The position numbers and the translations under genes were made by a program. The notes below the pieces were generated by a model. The model searched no databases. It was not told the origin of the DNA and saw nothing but the letters and a program-made list of their open reading frames with translations. A stretch of 64,000 nt of DNA from Rudaea cellulosilytica DSM 22992. Its GTDB lineage: Bacteria > Pseudomonadota > Gammaproteobacteria > Xanthomonadales > Rhodanobacteraceae. Positions 9,260 through 18,252 of the stretch are shown here, one piece after another (within the stretch, counting starts at the first letter, position 1; every line of letters begins with the position of its first letter). The stretch covers positions 396,897-460,896 of the forward strand of contig NZ_KB899243.1 of assembly GCF_000378125.1 (NCBI RefSeq), read 5' to 3'.

Positions 9260-9807
9260 TCCGCGCGCATCCCGCGCGCGGGTCACTTTTTCTTCTCCAG
9301 CGAAGAAAAAGTAACCAAAAAGACGCCGCCCCGGATGCCGCGCCGCCTACGGCGGTTCGCGAGGTCAGGCCAGGGTTCGTTGAACGCACATCCGTGTGCG
9401 TGCAACGAACTCGCGCGCATCGTGCGCGCGACTCTGCGAGCATCTCCGTCCTGCCCTCGCCGCGGCAAACGGGGACCCGAAGATCAAGAGCAACAGCACC
9501 CCTTCCGCCTTCGGGCACCTTCCCCCGCGCTGCGTGCAGGGGAAGGAAAAGCTTTTGCTTTCCGCTTTTGCCTTACGATCTTGATCTTCCTCCCCCTTCA
9601 CCGCACCGAGCATCGCTGGTGCCGGCGGGGGAAAGGCGCGCATGTCCGAGCGCAGGGATGCGCGAGTTCGCGCCGGCCTGCCGGCGCCGAGAAGCGCAGG
9701 GCACCACGCGCGCAACGCGCGCGTGGTGCGGTGTCGGGGGCGTGTCTCTTTGCTTACTTTCTCTGCACGAGCAGAGAAAGTAAGACGCTCGTCCGCAGGA
9801 CGAGTGG
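9260..9807 (+). repeat. Large palindromic intergenic element, copy A
   Basis: This element fills most of the 942-base gap between hpf and hprK, in which no gene is supported. Left end: a GC hairpin (9261-9281, CCGCGCGC/GCGCGCGG), then a hairpin 9282-9315 with stem ACTTTTTCTTC/GAAGAAAAAGT. Next come CCCCGGATGCCGCG, GGTTCGTTG...CAACGAAC and GCGCGCATCGTGCGCGC. Right end: a hairpin 9753-9784 (CTTACTTTCTCTGC/GCAGAGAAAGTAAG), then a GC hairpin 9788-9804 (CTCGTCC/GGACGAG). The same layout returns at 30186-30715 and 38631-39172. The centre and right arm of this copy differ most from the other two. The flanks 9091-9259 and 9808-10032 hold only REP-like palindromes and no recognised gene. Confidence 0.75.
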
Positions 9808-10032
9808 AAGCTCTTGATCTAAAAACGATCAAAGGCAAAAGCTGGATTGCAAACTGCATCCGTAGTTTGCCCTTCGGGCCATTCGCTGCGCGAATGTTCA
9901 CTTCGGCATCCTGCTTGCGCAGTCCGGCTTTCAATGGAATGACGCGTGGGATCAACGCCGCAGAGACAAGCGGAAACACACACCGCGCAACGAAACTGGC
10001 AAAATGACCCCAGCGCAGCCAACATCCAAGTC

Positions 10033-10986
10033 ATGGAACGCTTAACCGCCCGCGAACTGTTCGACAAGGTGTCCGAACGCCTGGCCCTGCGCTGGGTCGC
10101 AGGCGAAGCCGGCGAGAAGCGTGCGATCGCCCCGGCGGAGAAGCAGGCGCGACGCCCCTCGTTGGCCGGCTATCTCAACATCATCTATCCGAACAAGATC
10201 CAGATCATCGGCACCGAGGAGCTGAACTGGCTCAACGGTCTCGACACGCGCGAGCGCTGGGAGGCGGTCGAACGCATCATCGCCTTCCAGCCGACCGCAC
10301 TGATCGTGACCAAGGACCAGGATGTGCCCGCCGACGTGCTCACCGCGGCGAACGAGAGCAACACGCCGATCTGGCACAGTCCCAAGCGCGGCCACGAACT
10401 GCTGACCTACCTGCAGTACCACCTCACGCGCCTGCTCGCGCGTCGCGTGACCCTGCACGGCGTGCTCATGGAGGTCTACTCGATCGGCGTGCTGATCACC
10501 GGCGAATCGGGTTCGGGCAAGAGCGAACTCGCACTCGAACTGATCACGCGCGGCCATCGCCTCGTCGCCGACGATGCGCCCGAATTCACCCAGATCGCGC
10601 CCGACGTGATCGATGGCTCCTGCCCGGAGATCCTGCAGGACCTGCTCGAAGTGCGCGGCCTCGGCATCCTCAACGTGCGCGAGATGTTCGGCCAGACCGC
10701 GGTCAAGCCGTCGAAGTATCTGCGCTTGATCGTCCACCTCGCCACGACGAAGAAGATCGACAACGACGAAACCGGCCTCGGTCGCATCTACGGCGACAAC
10801 AGCTATCGCGAGATCCTCGACACCAAAGTGCCGCAGACTACGATCCCGGTCGCCGCCGGCCGCAACCTCGCCGTGCTCGTCGAAGCTGCCGTGCGCAACC
10901 ACATGCTCAAGACCAAGGGCATCGACCCGGCGCAGACCTTTCTCGACCGCCAGGCACATCAGATGCTGCGCCAGTCGCCGTGGTGA
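10033..10986 (+). CDS. hprK: HPr kinase/phosphorylase
   Basis: 317 residues, the normal length. The N-terminal domain (1-130) is followed by the catalytic domain with His142 (LHGVLMEV), Walker A GESGSGKS (157-164) and the HPrK signature [16 protein letters not shown]. It uses ATP to phosphorylate a serine of HPr and can remove that phosphate. In Proteobacteria it belongs to a regulatory PTS. The target Ser46 is present in the HPr encoded 1.5 kb downstream. Start at ATG 10033 ([11 protein letters not shown]); the longer frame to 9946 reads into the repeat region. Its stop codon overlaps a large inverted repeat. Confidence 0.95.
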   Translation: MERLTARELFDKVSERLALRWVAGEAGEKRAIAPAEKQARRPSLAGYLNIIYPNKIQIIGTEELNWLNGLDTRERWEAVERIIAFQPTALIVTKDQDVPADVLTAANESNTPIWHSPKRGHELLTYLQYHLTRLLARRVTLHGVLMEVYSIGVLITGESGSGKSELALELITRGHRLVADDAPEFTQIAPDVIDGSCPEILQDLLEVRGLGILNVREMFGQTAVKPSKYLRLIVHLATTKKIDNDETGLGRIYGDNSYREILDTKVPQTTIPVAAGRNLAVLVEAAVRNHMLKTKGIDPAQTFLDRQAHQMLRQSPW

Positions 10987-11123
10987 TCGCGCCCGGCAAA
11001 ACCTATTGCGCTCGCCAGCTCGCACGCCGGCGGTGCTCATGTACAGTAATAAGTACACTCCGCTTCCTGCGCTCCGGCGTCGCGCAACCTGGCTTCGCTC
11101 GCTACGGTTTTGCCGGGCGCGAT
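10986..11123. repeat. 138-bp inverted repeat between hprK and rapZ
   Basis: A perfect 18-bp inverted repeat bounds this gap: ATCGCGCCCGGCAAAACC at 10986-11003 and its exact complement at 11106-11123. Further in, CGCACGCCGG faces CCGGCGTCGCG, and the centre is TGTAC-AGTAATAA-GTACA. The whole gap can fold as one long imperfect stem. It begins within the hprK stop codon and ends 14 bases before rapZ, so it could act as a transcription attenuator or an RNA processing site within the operon. That role is inference. Confidence 0.8.
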
Positions 11124-11137
11124 AGGGTATATCTGCA

Positions 11138-12040
11138 ATGACTTCATCCGACGACAGGAAAAATGAAAAAACGCAGCATGCCGCATCGCGCCTCGTCGTG
11201 ATCAGCGGCATGTCGGGCGCGGGCAAGACGATTGCGCTGCGCGCGCTCGAGGACCTCGACTATTACTGCGTCGACAATCTGCCCGCGGCGCTGATGCCGG
11301 CATTTGTCGCCGCGGCGACCGCGGGTGCGGCCGGCCCGCACCCGCGCCTGGCGGTCGGCATCGACGTGCGCAACAGCAGCGAGGACCTGCAGCGCGTGCC
11401 GACCATCCTCGCCGAGCTCGCGCAGCAAGGCATCGAGCACGAGCTGATTTTCCTCGATGCGCGCGACGAAGTGCTGTTCAAGCGCTATTCCGACACGCGC
11501 CGTCGCCACCCGCTGACCGGCGACGGCCTGTCGTTGAACGAGGCGATCGCGCTCGAACGCAAGCGCTTGAAGCCCGTCTCGGTCATCGCCAATCGCGTGA
11601 TCGACACGAGCGAACTCAACGTGCACCAGTTGCGCCGGCTCATGGCGACCGAGCTCGGCATGGTCGGCGGCGAGCTGTCGTTGCTGTTCGAGTCGTTCGC
11701 CTACAAGCGCGGCGTGCCGGCCGACGCGGACTTCGTCTTCGACGCACGTTGCCTGCCGAACCCACACTGGGACGCACGCGTGCGCCCGCTCTCCGGCCGC
11801 GACCCCGCGGTGCGCGAGTGGCTCGAAGCGAAGCCCGAAGTCATGCAGTATCTGGGCGAAGTCTCCACCTTCCTCGACACCTGGCTGCCGCGTTTCGAGG
11901 CGGAGAACCGCTCCTACGTGACGATCTGTATCGGCTGCACCGGCGGCCGCCACCGCTCGGTCTACCTTGCAGAAAAACTCGCCGAACACTTTCGCGCAAC
12001 GCGCGAACAGGTGCTCACCTTCCATCGGGAGCTCGAATGA
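11138..12040 (+). CDS. rapZ: RNase adapter protein RapZ
   Basis: 300 residues, P-loop family formerly YvcJ/YhbJ. Walker A GMSGAGKT is at 24-31, followed by ALRALEDLDYYCVDNLP. The C-terminal domain (about 165-300) has FVFDARCLPNPHW and CIGCTGGRHRSVYLAEKLA, the RNA- and metabolite-binding part known from E. coli RapZ. There it guides RNase E to the sRNA GlmZ to control amino-sugar synthesis; whether a GlmZ exists here cannot be seen. The gene's stop overlaps the next start as ATGA, so translation of the two is probably coupled. Confidence 0.95.
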   Translation: MTSSDDRKNEKTQHAASRLVVISGMSGAGKTIALRALEDLDYYCVDNLPAALMPAFVAAATAGAAGPHPRLAVGIDVRNSSEDLQRVPTILAELAQQGIEHELIFLDARDEVLFKRYSDTRRRHPLTGDGLSLNEAIALERKRLKPVSVIANRVIDTSELNVHQLRRLMATELGMVGGELSLLFESFAYKRGVPADADFVFDARCLPNPHWDARVRPLSGRDPAVREWLEAKPEVMQYLGEVSTFLDTWLPRFEAENRSYVTICIGCTGGRHRSVYLAEKLAEHFRATREQVLTFHRELE

Positions 12041-12426
12041 AGGCGGTCGGCATACTCCTGCTCACTCACGAAAGCATGGGCGACGCGCTGATCGAAACCT
12101 CGCGCCACCTGCTCGGCAAGATCAGCCTCAAGGTCGACGCGCTGGCGATTCCGCCCGGCGCCGACATCGACTTCGCGATGGAGGCCACCGCCGCGCGCAT
12201 CCGCGCGCTCGATTCGGGCGCCGGCGTACTCGTCCTGACCGACGTCTTCGGCGCGACGCCGAGCAACGTACTCGACCGCATCGCGCCGACCGGCGTGGCG
12301 ACCAAACGCGTCTCCGGCCTCAATCTGCCGATGCTGTTGCGCGTGCTAAATTATCCCGAGCAGTCGCTCGCCGACCTCGCCCAGACCGCGGAACAGGGCG
12401 GCCGGGCGGGCATCCGGATCGACTGA
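12037..12426 (+). CDS. PTS EIIA component, mannose (ManX) family
   Basis: 129 residues, single-domain EIIA-Man type. The active-site histidine His11 lies in GILLLTHESMGDALIE, and TDVFGATPSN is also conserved. No EIIB, EIIC or EIID follows, so it is likely a regulatory phosphate acceptor rather than part of a sugar transporter. The start overlaps the rapZ stop (ATGA), and 17 bases separate it from the HPr gene. Confidence 0.93.
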   Translation: MKAVGILLLTHESMGDALIETSRHLLGKISLKVDALAIPPGADIDFAMEATAARIRALDSGAGVLVLTDVFGATPSNVLDRIAPTGVATKRVSGLNLPMLLRVLNYPEQSLADLAQTAEQGGRAGIRID

Positions 12427-12443
12427 GCACGCAAGGACCAGGG

Positions 12444-12713
12444 ATGCTCGAACGCGAAATCACGATCAGCAACAAGCTCGGCCTGCATGCGCGCGCCTCG
12501 GCCAAGCTCGTGCAACTACTGCAAGGCTACAAGTCCAATGCGTTCCTGGTTTTCAAGGGCCGCGAGGTCAACGCAAAAAGCATCATGGGCGTGATGATGC
12601 TCGCCGCCGGCGTCGGCAACCCGATCACGCTGCGCACCGACGGCGCCGACGAAGAGACGGCAATGGACGCAATGGTCGACCTGTTCAACCGCAAGTTCGA
12701 CGAGGGCGCGTGA
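12444..12713 (+). CDS. ptsH: Phosphocarrier protein HPr
   Basis: 89 residues, full-length HPr. His15 (KLGLHARASA), which receives phosphate from enzyme I, and Ser46 (EVNAKSIMGVMML), the HPr kinase target, are both present. Having both sites fits the hprK gene upstream and implies that HPr can integrate PEP-derived and ATP-derived signals. An AAGGACCAGGG stretch precedes the ATG. The enzyme I gene starts 4 bases after its stop. Confidence 0.96.
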   Translation: MLEREITISNKLGLHARASAKLVQLLQGYKSNAFLVFKGREVNAKSIMGVMMLAAGVGNPITLRTDGADEETAMDAMVDLFNRKFDEGA

Positions 12714-12717
12714 TCCG

Positions 12718-14454
12718 ATGAGCGGCCGCCTTGTCCTCGTTGGAACCCCTGCCGTGCGAGGCATGGCGCTGGGCCGCGCGCGCCTGGTCCAGCCGAGCCA
12801 GATCAGCGTCGACGAGCGCCCGCTGCCGGCCGCGGAAGTCGAAGCCGAAGTCGCCAAGCTCGCGTCGGCGCTCGCCGCGGCGCGCTCCGAACTTGCGGTA
12901 CTGCGCGACAAGCTGCACGGAGCGCTGTCGCACGAGGTCGGCGAATTCATCGACGCGCACAGCATGATCCTCGACGATCCCGAACTCGTCGACGGCCTCT
13001 ACGACCTGATCCGTACGGCGCGCCTGCGCGCGAGCGCGGCGCTCAAGGTGCAACGCGACCGCCTCGTTGCGGCGTTCGACGCGATCGACGATCCCTACCT
13101 GCGCAGCCGGCGCGAGGACGTCGACCACGTCATCGGCCGCGTGCAGGGCGAGCTGACGCGCGACAAGACGCCGGCCGAGCGCCAGATCGCCGCCCGCGTC
13201 GGCACCATCCTGGTCAGCGACACCGTGGCGCCGGCCGAGTTGGCGCAGATGCGCGAGACCGGCGTGCTCGCGCTGGTCACGACCGCGGGTAGCCCGCTCT
13301 CGCACAGCGCGATCCTCGCGCGCTCGATGCGCATGCCGATGCTGGTCGGCGTCCACGATGCGCTCAAGGAAATCTCCGACGATGACCTGATCCTCGTCGA
13401 CGGTCGCAGCGGCCAGGTCGTGGTCCACCCGACCGCGCAGGACCTCGCCGTCTATCGCCACTACCAGCGCGAACAGGCGCGCAGCGTGGATGAGCTCTCG
13501 CGCCTGCGTGGCGCGCGCACGTTGACCCGCGACGAGGTCGAAATTCGCCTCTACGCGAACGCCGAACAGCCCGTGGACATCGCCCAGGCACACGCGATCG
13601 GCGTCAGCGGCGTCGGCCTCTACCGCACCGAGTTCCTGTTCCTGCAGCGCGGCGACGCGCCGGGCGAGGAAGAGCAGTTCAACGCCTACCGCGAACTCGT
13701 GCTCGGCATGGGCGGCCTGCCGGTGACGATACGCACGCTCGATCTCGGTGCCGACAAGGCCGATTCGTCAGGCATCGCCCTGACCGACGAAGACAATCCC
13801 GCGCTCGGCGTGCGTGGCGTGCGTCTGTCGATGCGGCGCCCGCACCTGTTCGCGACCCAGTTGCGCGCGATCCTGCGCGCGAGCCGCTACGGCCCGGTGC
13901 GCATTCTCGTGCCGATGGTGACGACGGCCGAAGAGGTCGTGGCCACGCGCGCACTCGCCGCGCAATGTGCACGCGAGCTGCGTACCGAGGGTCACGAGAT
14001 CGCCGACCACTACGAGTTCGGCGCGATGATCGAGGTGCCCGCGGCGGCGATCGCGCTGTCCACGCTGCTGCGCCATCTCGATTTCGTTTCGATCGGCACC
14101 AACGACCTGACCCAGTACATCCTCGCCGCCGATCGCGGCAACGATGCACTCGGGCCGCTGCACGACCCGCTGCATCCGGCCATGCTCAAGCTGCTCGCGC
14201 AGGTCATCGCGACCGGTCAGCGCGCCAAGAAATCGGTTGCGCTCTGCGGCGAAATGGCTGGCGACACACGCTACACGGCGATGCTGCTCGCACTTGGCCT
14301 CACCGAATTCTCCATGCATCCATCGTCACTGCTCGAAGTACGCCAGGCGATCGCGCGCAGCGAGCACGCGAAGCTGCGCCATGCTGGCAAGGCCCTGTTG
14401 CGCGCGCAGTCGCGTGCCGGCATCGAACGCGTACTCGAAACCCTGCAGCACTGA
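12718..14454 (+). CDS. ptsI: PTS enzyme I (phosphoenolpyruvate-protein phosphotransferase)
   Basis: 578 residues, standard enzyme I without a GAF domain. It transfers phosphate from PEP to HPr. The HPr-binding and helical part occupies about 20-145. The swivel domain carries His196 in GSPLSHSAILARSM; the usual GG before the motif reads AG here, but the phosphorylated His is kept. The PEP-binding barrel follows with GVGLYRTEFLF, FGAMIEVPAA, SIGTNDLTQY and ALCGEMAGD (catalytic Cys). It is the last PTS gene of the operon, and no permease genes follow. Confidence 0.96.
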   Translation: MSGRLVLVGTPAVRGMALGRARLVQPSQISVDERPLPAAEVEAEVAKLASALAAARSELAVLRDKLHGALSHEVGEFIDAHSMILDDPELVDGLYDLIRTARLRASAALKVQRDRLVAAFDAIDDPYLRSRREDVDHVIGRVQGELTRDKTPAERQIAARVGTILVSDTVAPAELAQMRETGVLALVTTAGSPLSHSAILARSMRMPMLVGVHDALKEISDDDLILVDGRSGQVVVHPTAQDLAVYRHYQREQARSVDELSRLRGARTLTRDEVEIRLYANAEQPVDIAQAHAIGVSGVGLYRTEFLFLQRGDAPGEEEQFNAYRELVLGMGGLPVTIRTLDLGADKADSSGIALTDEDNPALGVRGVRLSMRRPHLFATQLRAILRASRYGPVRILVPMVTTAEEVVATRALAAQCARELRTEGHEIADHYEFGAMIEVPAAAIALSTLLRHLDFVSIGTNDLTQYILAADRGNDALGPLHDPLHPAMLKLLAQVIATGQRAKKSVALCGEMAGDTRYTAMLLALGLTEFSMHPSSLLEVRQAIARSEHAKLRHAGKALLRAQSRAGIERVLETLQH

Positions 14455-14501
14455 GCCCGCATCGAGCCCATCATCGCGATTCCGTTCTTTCCACCGCATC
14501 C

Positions 14502-15437
14502 ATGTCCAGCCAGATCAATCCGGACGTACTCGCCAGACAGGATGAGCTCGCCGCGCGCTTCCGCCCGCGCGATCCGTTCCGTCACGTCGTCATCGAGAAT
14601 TTTTTTCGCGACGAGTATGCGCACCAGATCCTTGCCCAGTTCCCGCCGTTCGAACGCGGCAATGCGCGTAACGAAGCGGGTGAATTCGGCAACAAGTCGA
14701 CCGTTGAAAAAATTCGCGGCCTCGGCGCGGCCTACGCCGCACTCGACGATCTCGTGCAGTCGCGTGAATTCCTCGACCTGATCGGGCGCATCACCGGCAT
14801 CGACGACCTGCTCTACGACCCCTGGTACTTCGGCGGCGGCACGCACGAAAACCGCAATGGTCAGGACCTCGATGCGCATGTCGACTTCAACCGCCATCCG
14901 GCCAACCGCTGGCACCGTCGCCTCAATCTCATCGTCTATCTCAATCACGAATGGGACGATGCGTATGGCGGATCGCTGCAGCTGCATAGCGATCCGCGCA
15001 GCGCCGACGACCGCATCATCACGATCACCCCGAAGTTCAACCGCGCGGTGATCTTCGAGACCACCGAGACGAGCTGGCACGGCTTCCCGCGCATCGCGCT
15101 GCCGACCGACAAGCAAGCGCTGACGCGCAAGTCAGTGGCGCTGTACTTCTATACGAAGGACCGCCCCGTCGAGGAGACCGCGGGCACACATTCGACGATC
15201 TATGTCGACGCACCGCTGCCCGCGCGCATCCAGGCCGGACACACGCTCGAGGAAGCCGACGTCGACGAACTGCGCGCCCTCATCGAGCGCCGCGACCAGC
15301 ACAACCAGCGTCTCTACCGCGATCTTGCCGCGATGACTGCGCGCTTCGAGCAGGTCCAGGCAGCACTGTACGCTGGTCGGCTCGGACGGCTGCGTCACGT
15401 CGCGAGCATAGCGCTGCGGCGCTTCCGCGGCGGCTGA
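14502..15437 (+). CDS. 2-oxoglutarate/Fe(II)-dependent oxygenase, prolyl-4-hydroxylase-like
   Basis: 311 residues. The double-stranded beta-helix iron ligands are visible as His126-x-Asp128 (LDAHVDFNRH) and His193 (TETSWHGFPR), and YGGSLQLH lies between them, as in the 2OG-FeII_Oxy_3 family. It probably hydroxylates a sugar, lipid or protein side chain; the substrate is unknown. It starts 47 bases after ptsI and is followed after 28 bases by a methyltransferase, so the two could act together on a surface polysaccharide. Start at ATG 14502; a longer frame to 13965 overlaps ptsI and is a shadow. Confidence 0.85.
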   Translation: MSSQINPDVLARQDELAARFRPRDPFRHVVIENFFRDEYAHQILAQFPPFERGNARNEAGEFGNKSTVEKIRGLGAAYAALDDLVQSREFLDLIGRITGIDDLLYDPWYFGGGTHENRNGQDLDAHVDFNRHPANRWHRRLNLIVYLNHEWDDAYGGSLQLHSDPRSADDRIITITPKFNRAVIFETTETSWHGFPRIALPTDKQALTRKSVALYFYTKDRPVEETAGTHSTIYVDAPLPARIQAGHTLEEADVDELRALIERRDQHNQRLYRDLAAMTARFEQVQAALYAGRLGRLRHVASIALRRFRGG

Positions 15438-15465
15438 CGGTCCGATCGCGCCGCGGCTCGACGCC

Positions 15466-16596
15466 ATGATCCGCCCCTTCCTGCGCCGCCACGTTGTTCC
15501 GCTCGCCCGGTACTTGCCGCAGACGCTGCAGGAACCGCTGCGTGAGGTGTGGCGCGCGTTCGCGCCACGCTCGGTCGCACATACAGGCCGCATCGATGAT
15601 GCGGCGTATCTCGCCCACGTCGAAAACGAGAAGGCGCGCTTCGATGCACAGGCCGAAGTGCACGACCTGCCTGCGATCGCGCACTACTGGTCGAACAAGT
15701 ATCTTCGCCCCAAGCTCGAGACGTTCGGTTTCTCCGATCCAGAGCAGTTCTTCGCCAATACGCTAGAGCAGGCCGCGCGCGAAGTTCGCGCTCGGCGCGC
15801 ACGCTTCGTCAGTATCGGCGCCGGCAATTGCGATGCCGAAGTGCGCATCGCCCAGCGACTGCGCGAACGCGGCATCGCCGATTTCACCATCGAATGTCTG
15901 GAACTCAATCATTCGATGCGCGAACGCGGTGCAGCACTCGCGCGCGAGGCGGACCTATCCGCGCACGTGCTGCCGACCGAAGGCGACTTCAACCGCTGGC
16001 AGCCGCAAGGCCAATACGACGCGGTCATCGCCAACCAGAGCCTGCATCACGTCGTCAATCTCGAAGGCCTGTTCTGCACGATCGCGAACGCGATATCCGA
16101 ACGCGGCGTCTTCGTCACCTCGGACATCATCGGTCGCAACGGCCATCAGCGCTGGCCCGAAGCGCTCGCCATCGTGCGCGATTTCTGGCGCGATCTGCCC
16201 ATCGACTATCGCTACAACCTGCAGCTGCAGCGCCGCGAGAAGACGTTCCGCGACTGGGACTGCTCGCGCGAAAGCTTCGAAGGCATACGCGCACAGGACA
16301 TCCTGCCGCTGCTGATCGAACGCTTCGATTTCGATTTATTCCTCGCCCATTCGAACCTGATCGACCCGTTCATCGACCGCAGCTTCGGCCCGCATTTCGA
16401 CGCCGATTCGCCGACCGACCGCGCTTTTATCGATCGCGTGCAGGCGCGCGACGAGGCCGAAATCCTCGCCGGCAACATCACGCCGACGCACATGCTGGCG
16501 GTCCTGCGGCGCAAGGACGGCCGCGGTGACGGCGGTAACGCGACCCGGACGTGGAGGCATCTGACCCCCGCTTTCTGCCTGCGCCGAAGTCCCTGA
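15466..16596 (+). CDS. SAM-dependent methyltransferase
   Basis: 376 residues. A class I SAM-binding fold starts near residue 108 with RFVSIGAGNCDAEVRIAQ (motif I), then the acidic residue of ECLELNHSM, and motif IV-like YDAVIANQSLHHVVN. The segment before it (30-105) is family-specific. The last 25 residues (GGNATRTWRHLTPAF...) look unstructured. Substrate unknown. It follows the oxygenase at 28 bases and converges with the minus-strand polysaccharide genes, whose first stop is 2 bases away. Confidence 0.82.
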   Translation: MIRPFLRRHVVPLARYLPQTLQEPLREVWRAFAPRSVAHTGRIDDAAYLAHVENEKARFDAQAEVHDLPAIAHYWSNKYLRPKLETFGFSDPEQFFANTLEQAAREVRARRARFVSIGAGNCDAEVRIAQRLRERGIADFTIECLELNHSMRERGAALAREADLSAHVLPTEGDFNRWQPQGQYDAVIANQSLHHVVNLEGLFCTIANAISERGVFVTSDIIGRNGHQRWPEALAIVRDFWRDLPIDYRYNLQLQRREKTFRDWDCSRESFEGIRAQDILPLLIERFDFDLFLAHSNLIDPFIDRSFGPHFDADSPTDRAFIDRVQARDEAEILAGNITPTHMLAVLRRKDGRGDGGNATRTWRHLTPAFCLRRSP

Positions 16597-16597
16597 C

Positions 16598-17536
16598 TCA
16601 GATCTTCTCGCGAATGACGAATTGCGGCTTCTTGTTGATCTTCAAATAAGCTCGCCCCAGATATTCACCGAGCAGGCCGAGGCAGAATGTCTGGATGCCG
16701 CCGACGAAAAGTATCGTAACGATCAGCGAAGCCCAGCCGGAAGCGAGATCCGGATGCGAGAGTTTGCGCAGGATGATGGCAATGCCGACGATCACGCTCA
16801 GCGCGGTGATTGAGAGCCCCAACACCGTGGCGAAGCGCAACGGCACGACCGAGAAGCTCGTCGCCATCTTGAGCCATAGCGACAGCGAACGACGTAGGTT
16901 GTAGTTGCCCTCGCCGACTAAGCGCGCCTGATGCTCGATCGTGAGTACATCGATGTTGCGCGTGACATCGAGAATCAGGCCGTCGACATACGCATACGGG
17001 CCATCGTATTTCACGATTTCATCTGCCACGCGCCTGTGCATGGCCTTGAATGAGGACAAGTAAAGTCCCGCGGGCTTGTTCAACAGCACTGTTGCAACGC
17101 GGTCGTTGAACCAGCTGCCGATCTTCTTCCATGCCGCGTGTTGCCGGTTCGCATAGCGTGTGTAGCAAACGTCGTAACCCGAACGGATCGAACCCACCAG
17201 ATTCGAAATCGCCTGCGGCGGATGCTGCAGGTCGTCGTCCATCACAATCACGACCTCTCCGCGCACCTGGCCCAGGCCGGCCATCGTCGCGTTGTGCTGG
17301 CCAACGTTCTTGGACAGGCAAATACCTCTGACGAACGCGTGCTGGGCGGCGAGCTGCCTGATCACCTCCCAGCTTCCATCTGGGCTCACATCATTGACCA
17401 GGATCAGTTCGTAGCGTAGGCCGCTGTCCGCCATGGCTTCCTGCACCTTGGCCACGAGGTGCGGCAGGATCGTCTCGCTGCGATAGACCGGCACGACGAT
17501 GGAAACCGAAACATCGAGCGGGGGCGCGTCATTCAT
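16598..17536 (-). CDS. GT2 polyprenyl-phosphate glycosyltransferase (GtrB/ArnC type)
   Basis: 312 residues. The N-terminal GT-A domain has SIVVPVYRSE and the metal-binding IVMDDDLQHPP; GQHNATMAGL is also typical of dolichol- or undecaprenyl-phosphate sugar synthases. Two C-terminal membrane helices follow (about 232-258 and 267-292). Such enzymes load glucose or another sugar onto undecaprenyl phosphate for later transfer outside the membrane. The GtrA-type gene 700 bases upstream is the usual flippase partner. The start overlaps the end of the epimerase gene by 8 bases. Confidence 0.9.
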   Translation of the reverse strand: MNDAPPLDVSVSIVVPVYRSETILPHLVAKVQEAMADSGLRYELILVNDVSPDGSWEVIRQLAAQHAFVRGICLSKNVGQHNATMAGLGQVRGEVVIVMDDDLQHPPQAISNLVGSIRSGYDVCYTRYANRQHAAWKKIGSWFNDRVATVLLNKPAGLYLSSFKAMHRRVADEIVKYDGPYAYVDGLILDVTRNIDVLTIEHQARLVGEGNYNLRRSLSLWLKMATSFSVVPLRFATVLGLSITALSVIVGIAIILRKLSHPDLASGWASLIVTILFVGGIQTFCLGLLGEYLGRAYLKINKKPQFVIREKI

Positions 17537-18218
17537 AATATTTGGCCACGGTTTTTGATAAGTACGCATCGTCAAAAACGATGCCGCAGCGGCGGATCGA
17601 CGCCGAGATGCGCGAAGTGTCGATCGCGTATTCGCCGCCCTTTTCGACGGCATCGTAGATCGCGCGATGCCGGGTCACGCGTTCCAGCGTGGCCACGATC
17701 TCGTCCATGCTGGAGTTGCGCGGATTGGCGATGTTGATCGTCTCGTTGCAGGCACCTTCGTTGTCGATCAGATCCACCGCGATCCGGCCTACGTCGTGCG
17801 CGTCGATGATGTTGCGCGAGGCGTGACGCCAAAGCGCGAAGCGCTCGGATCGTGTTATCCGGGCGTACAGATAATTGAGTATCGTGTGCGGATTCGGCGT
17901 GCGCCCCGCCACTTGTGGAAGCCGCAACACGAGATGACCGCTATGCTGCCTGACCATTTCCTCGAGAGCGAACTTGTGTTGCGCGTAGGCACCCGACTTC
18001 GACCACGGATCCTCGACGCTGCAGGTGCTGAAATACACGAACAGCCGGCCCTGCGCCACGTCCGCAAGATGCCGTTCCAGCCTGAGGCGATCACGCTCGA
18101 ATTCGCGTGGATCGGTGCACGAGGAATTCGACACACCCGCTGCGTAGAAGCACACCCGCGCGTGCGTCGCCTCGTACGAGGCAAACGTGGTCGCGATCAG
18201 TCCCGAGCCCACTATCAT
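17529..18218 (-). CDS. NAD-dependent epimerase/dehydratase family protein
   Basis: 229 residues, shorter than typical 300-residue nucleotide-sugar epimerases. N-terminal GSGLIA gives a Rossmann dinucleotide loop at residues 4-9. YFSTCSVEDP, then SGAYAQHKFALEE supplies the Tyr-x3-Lys catalytic pair. RNIIDAHDVGRIAVDLID and NETINIANP are typical of the extended SDR family. Probably modifies a nucleotide sugar used by the neighbouring glycosyltransferases; substrate unknown. Part of the minus-strand surface-sugar operon 20158-16598. Confidence 0.82.
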   Translation of the reverse strand: MIVGSGLIATTFASYEATHARVCFYAAGVSNSSCTDPREFERDRLRLERHLADVAQGRLFVYFSTCSVEDPWSKSGAYAQHKFALEEMVRQHSGHLVLRLPQVAGRTPNPHTILNYLYARITRSERFALWRHASRNIIDAHDVGRIAVDLIDNEGACNETINIANPRNSSMDEIVATLERVTRHRAIYDAVEKGGEYAIDTSRISASIRRCGIVFDDAYLSKTVAKYYE

Positions 18219-18252
18219 GGCGTTCGCGATATTGTCACAGTAGAGAAAAACA

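Noticed and set aside
9394..9783. Several overlapping open frames of 60-200 codons inside repeat element A, with relatives in copies B and C
   Set aside because: Similar peptides recur only because the DNA repeats. The frames differ between copies, lack ribosome sites and cross the hairpins.
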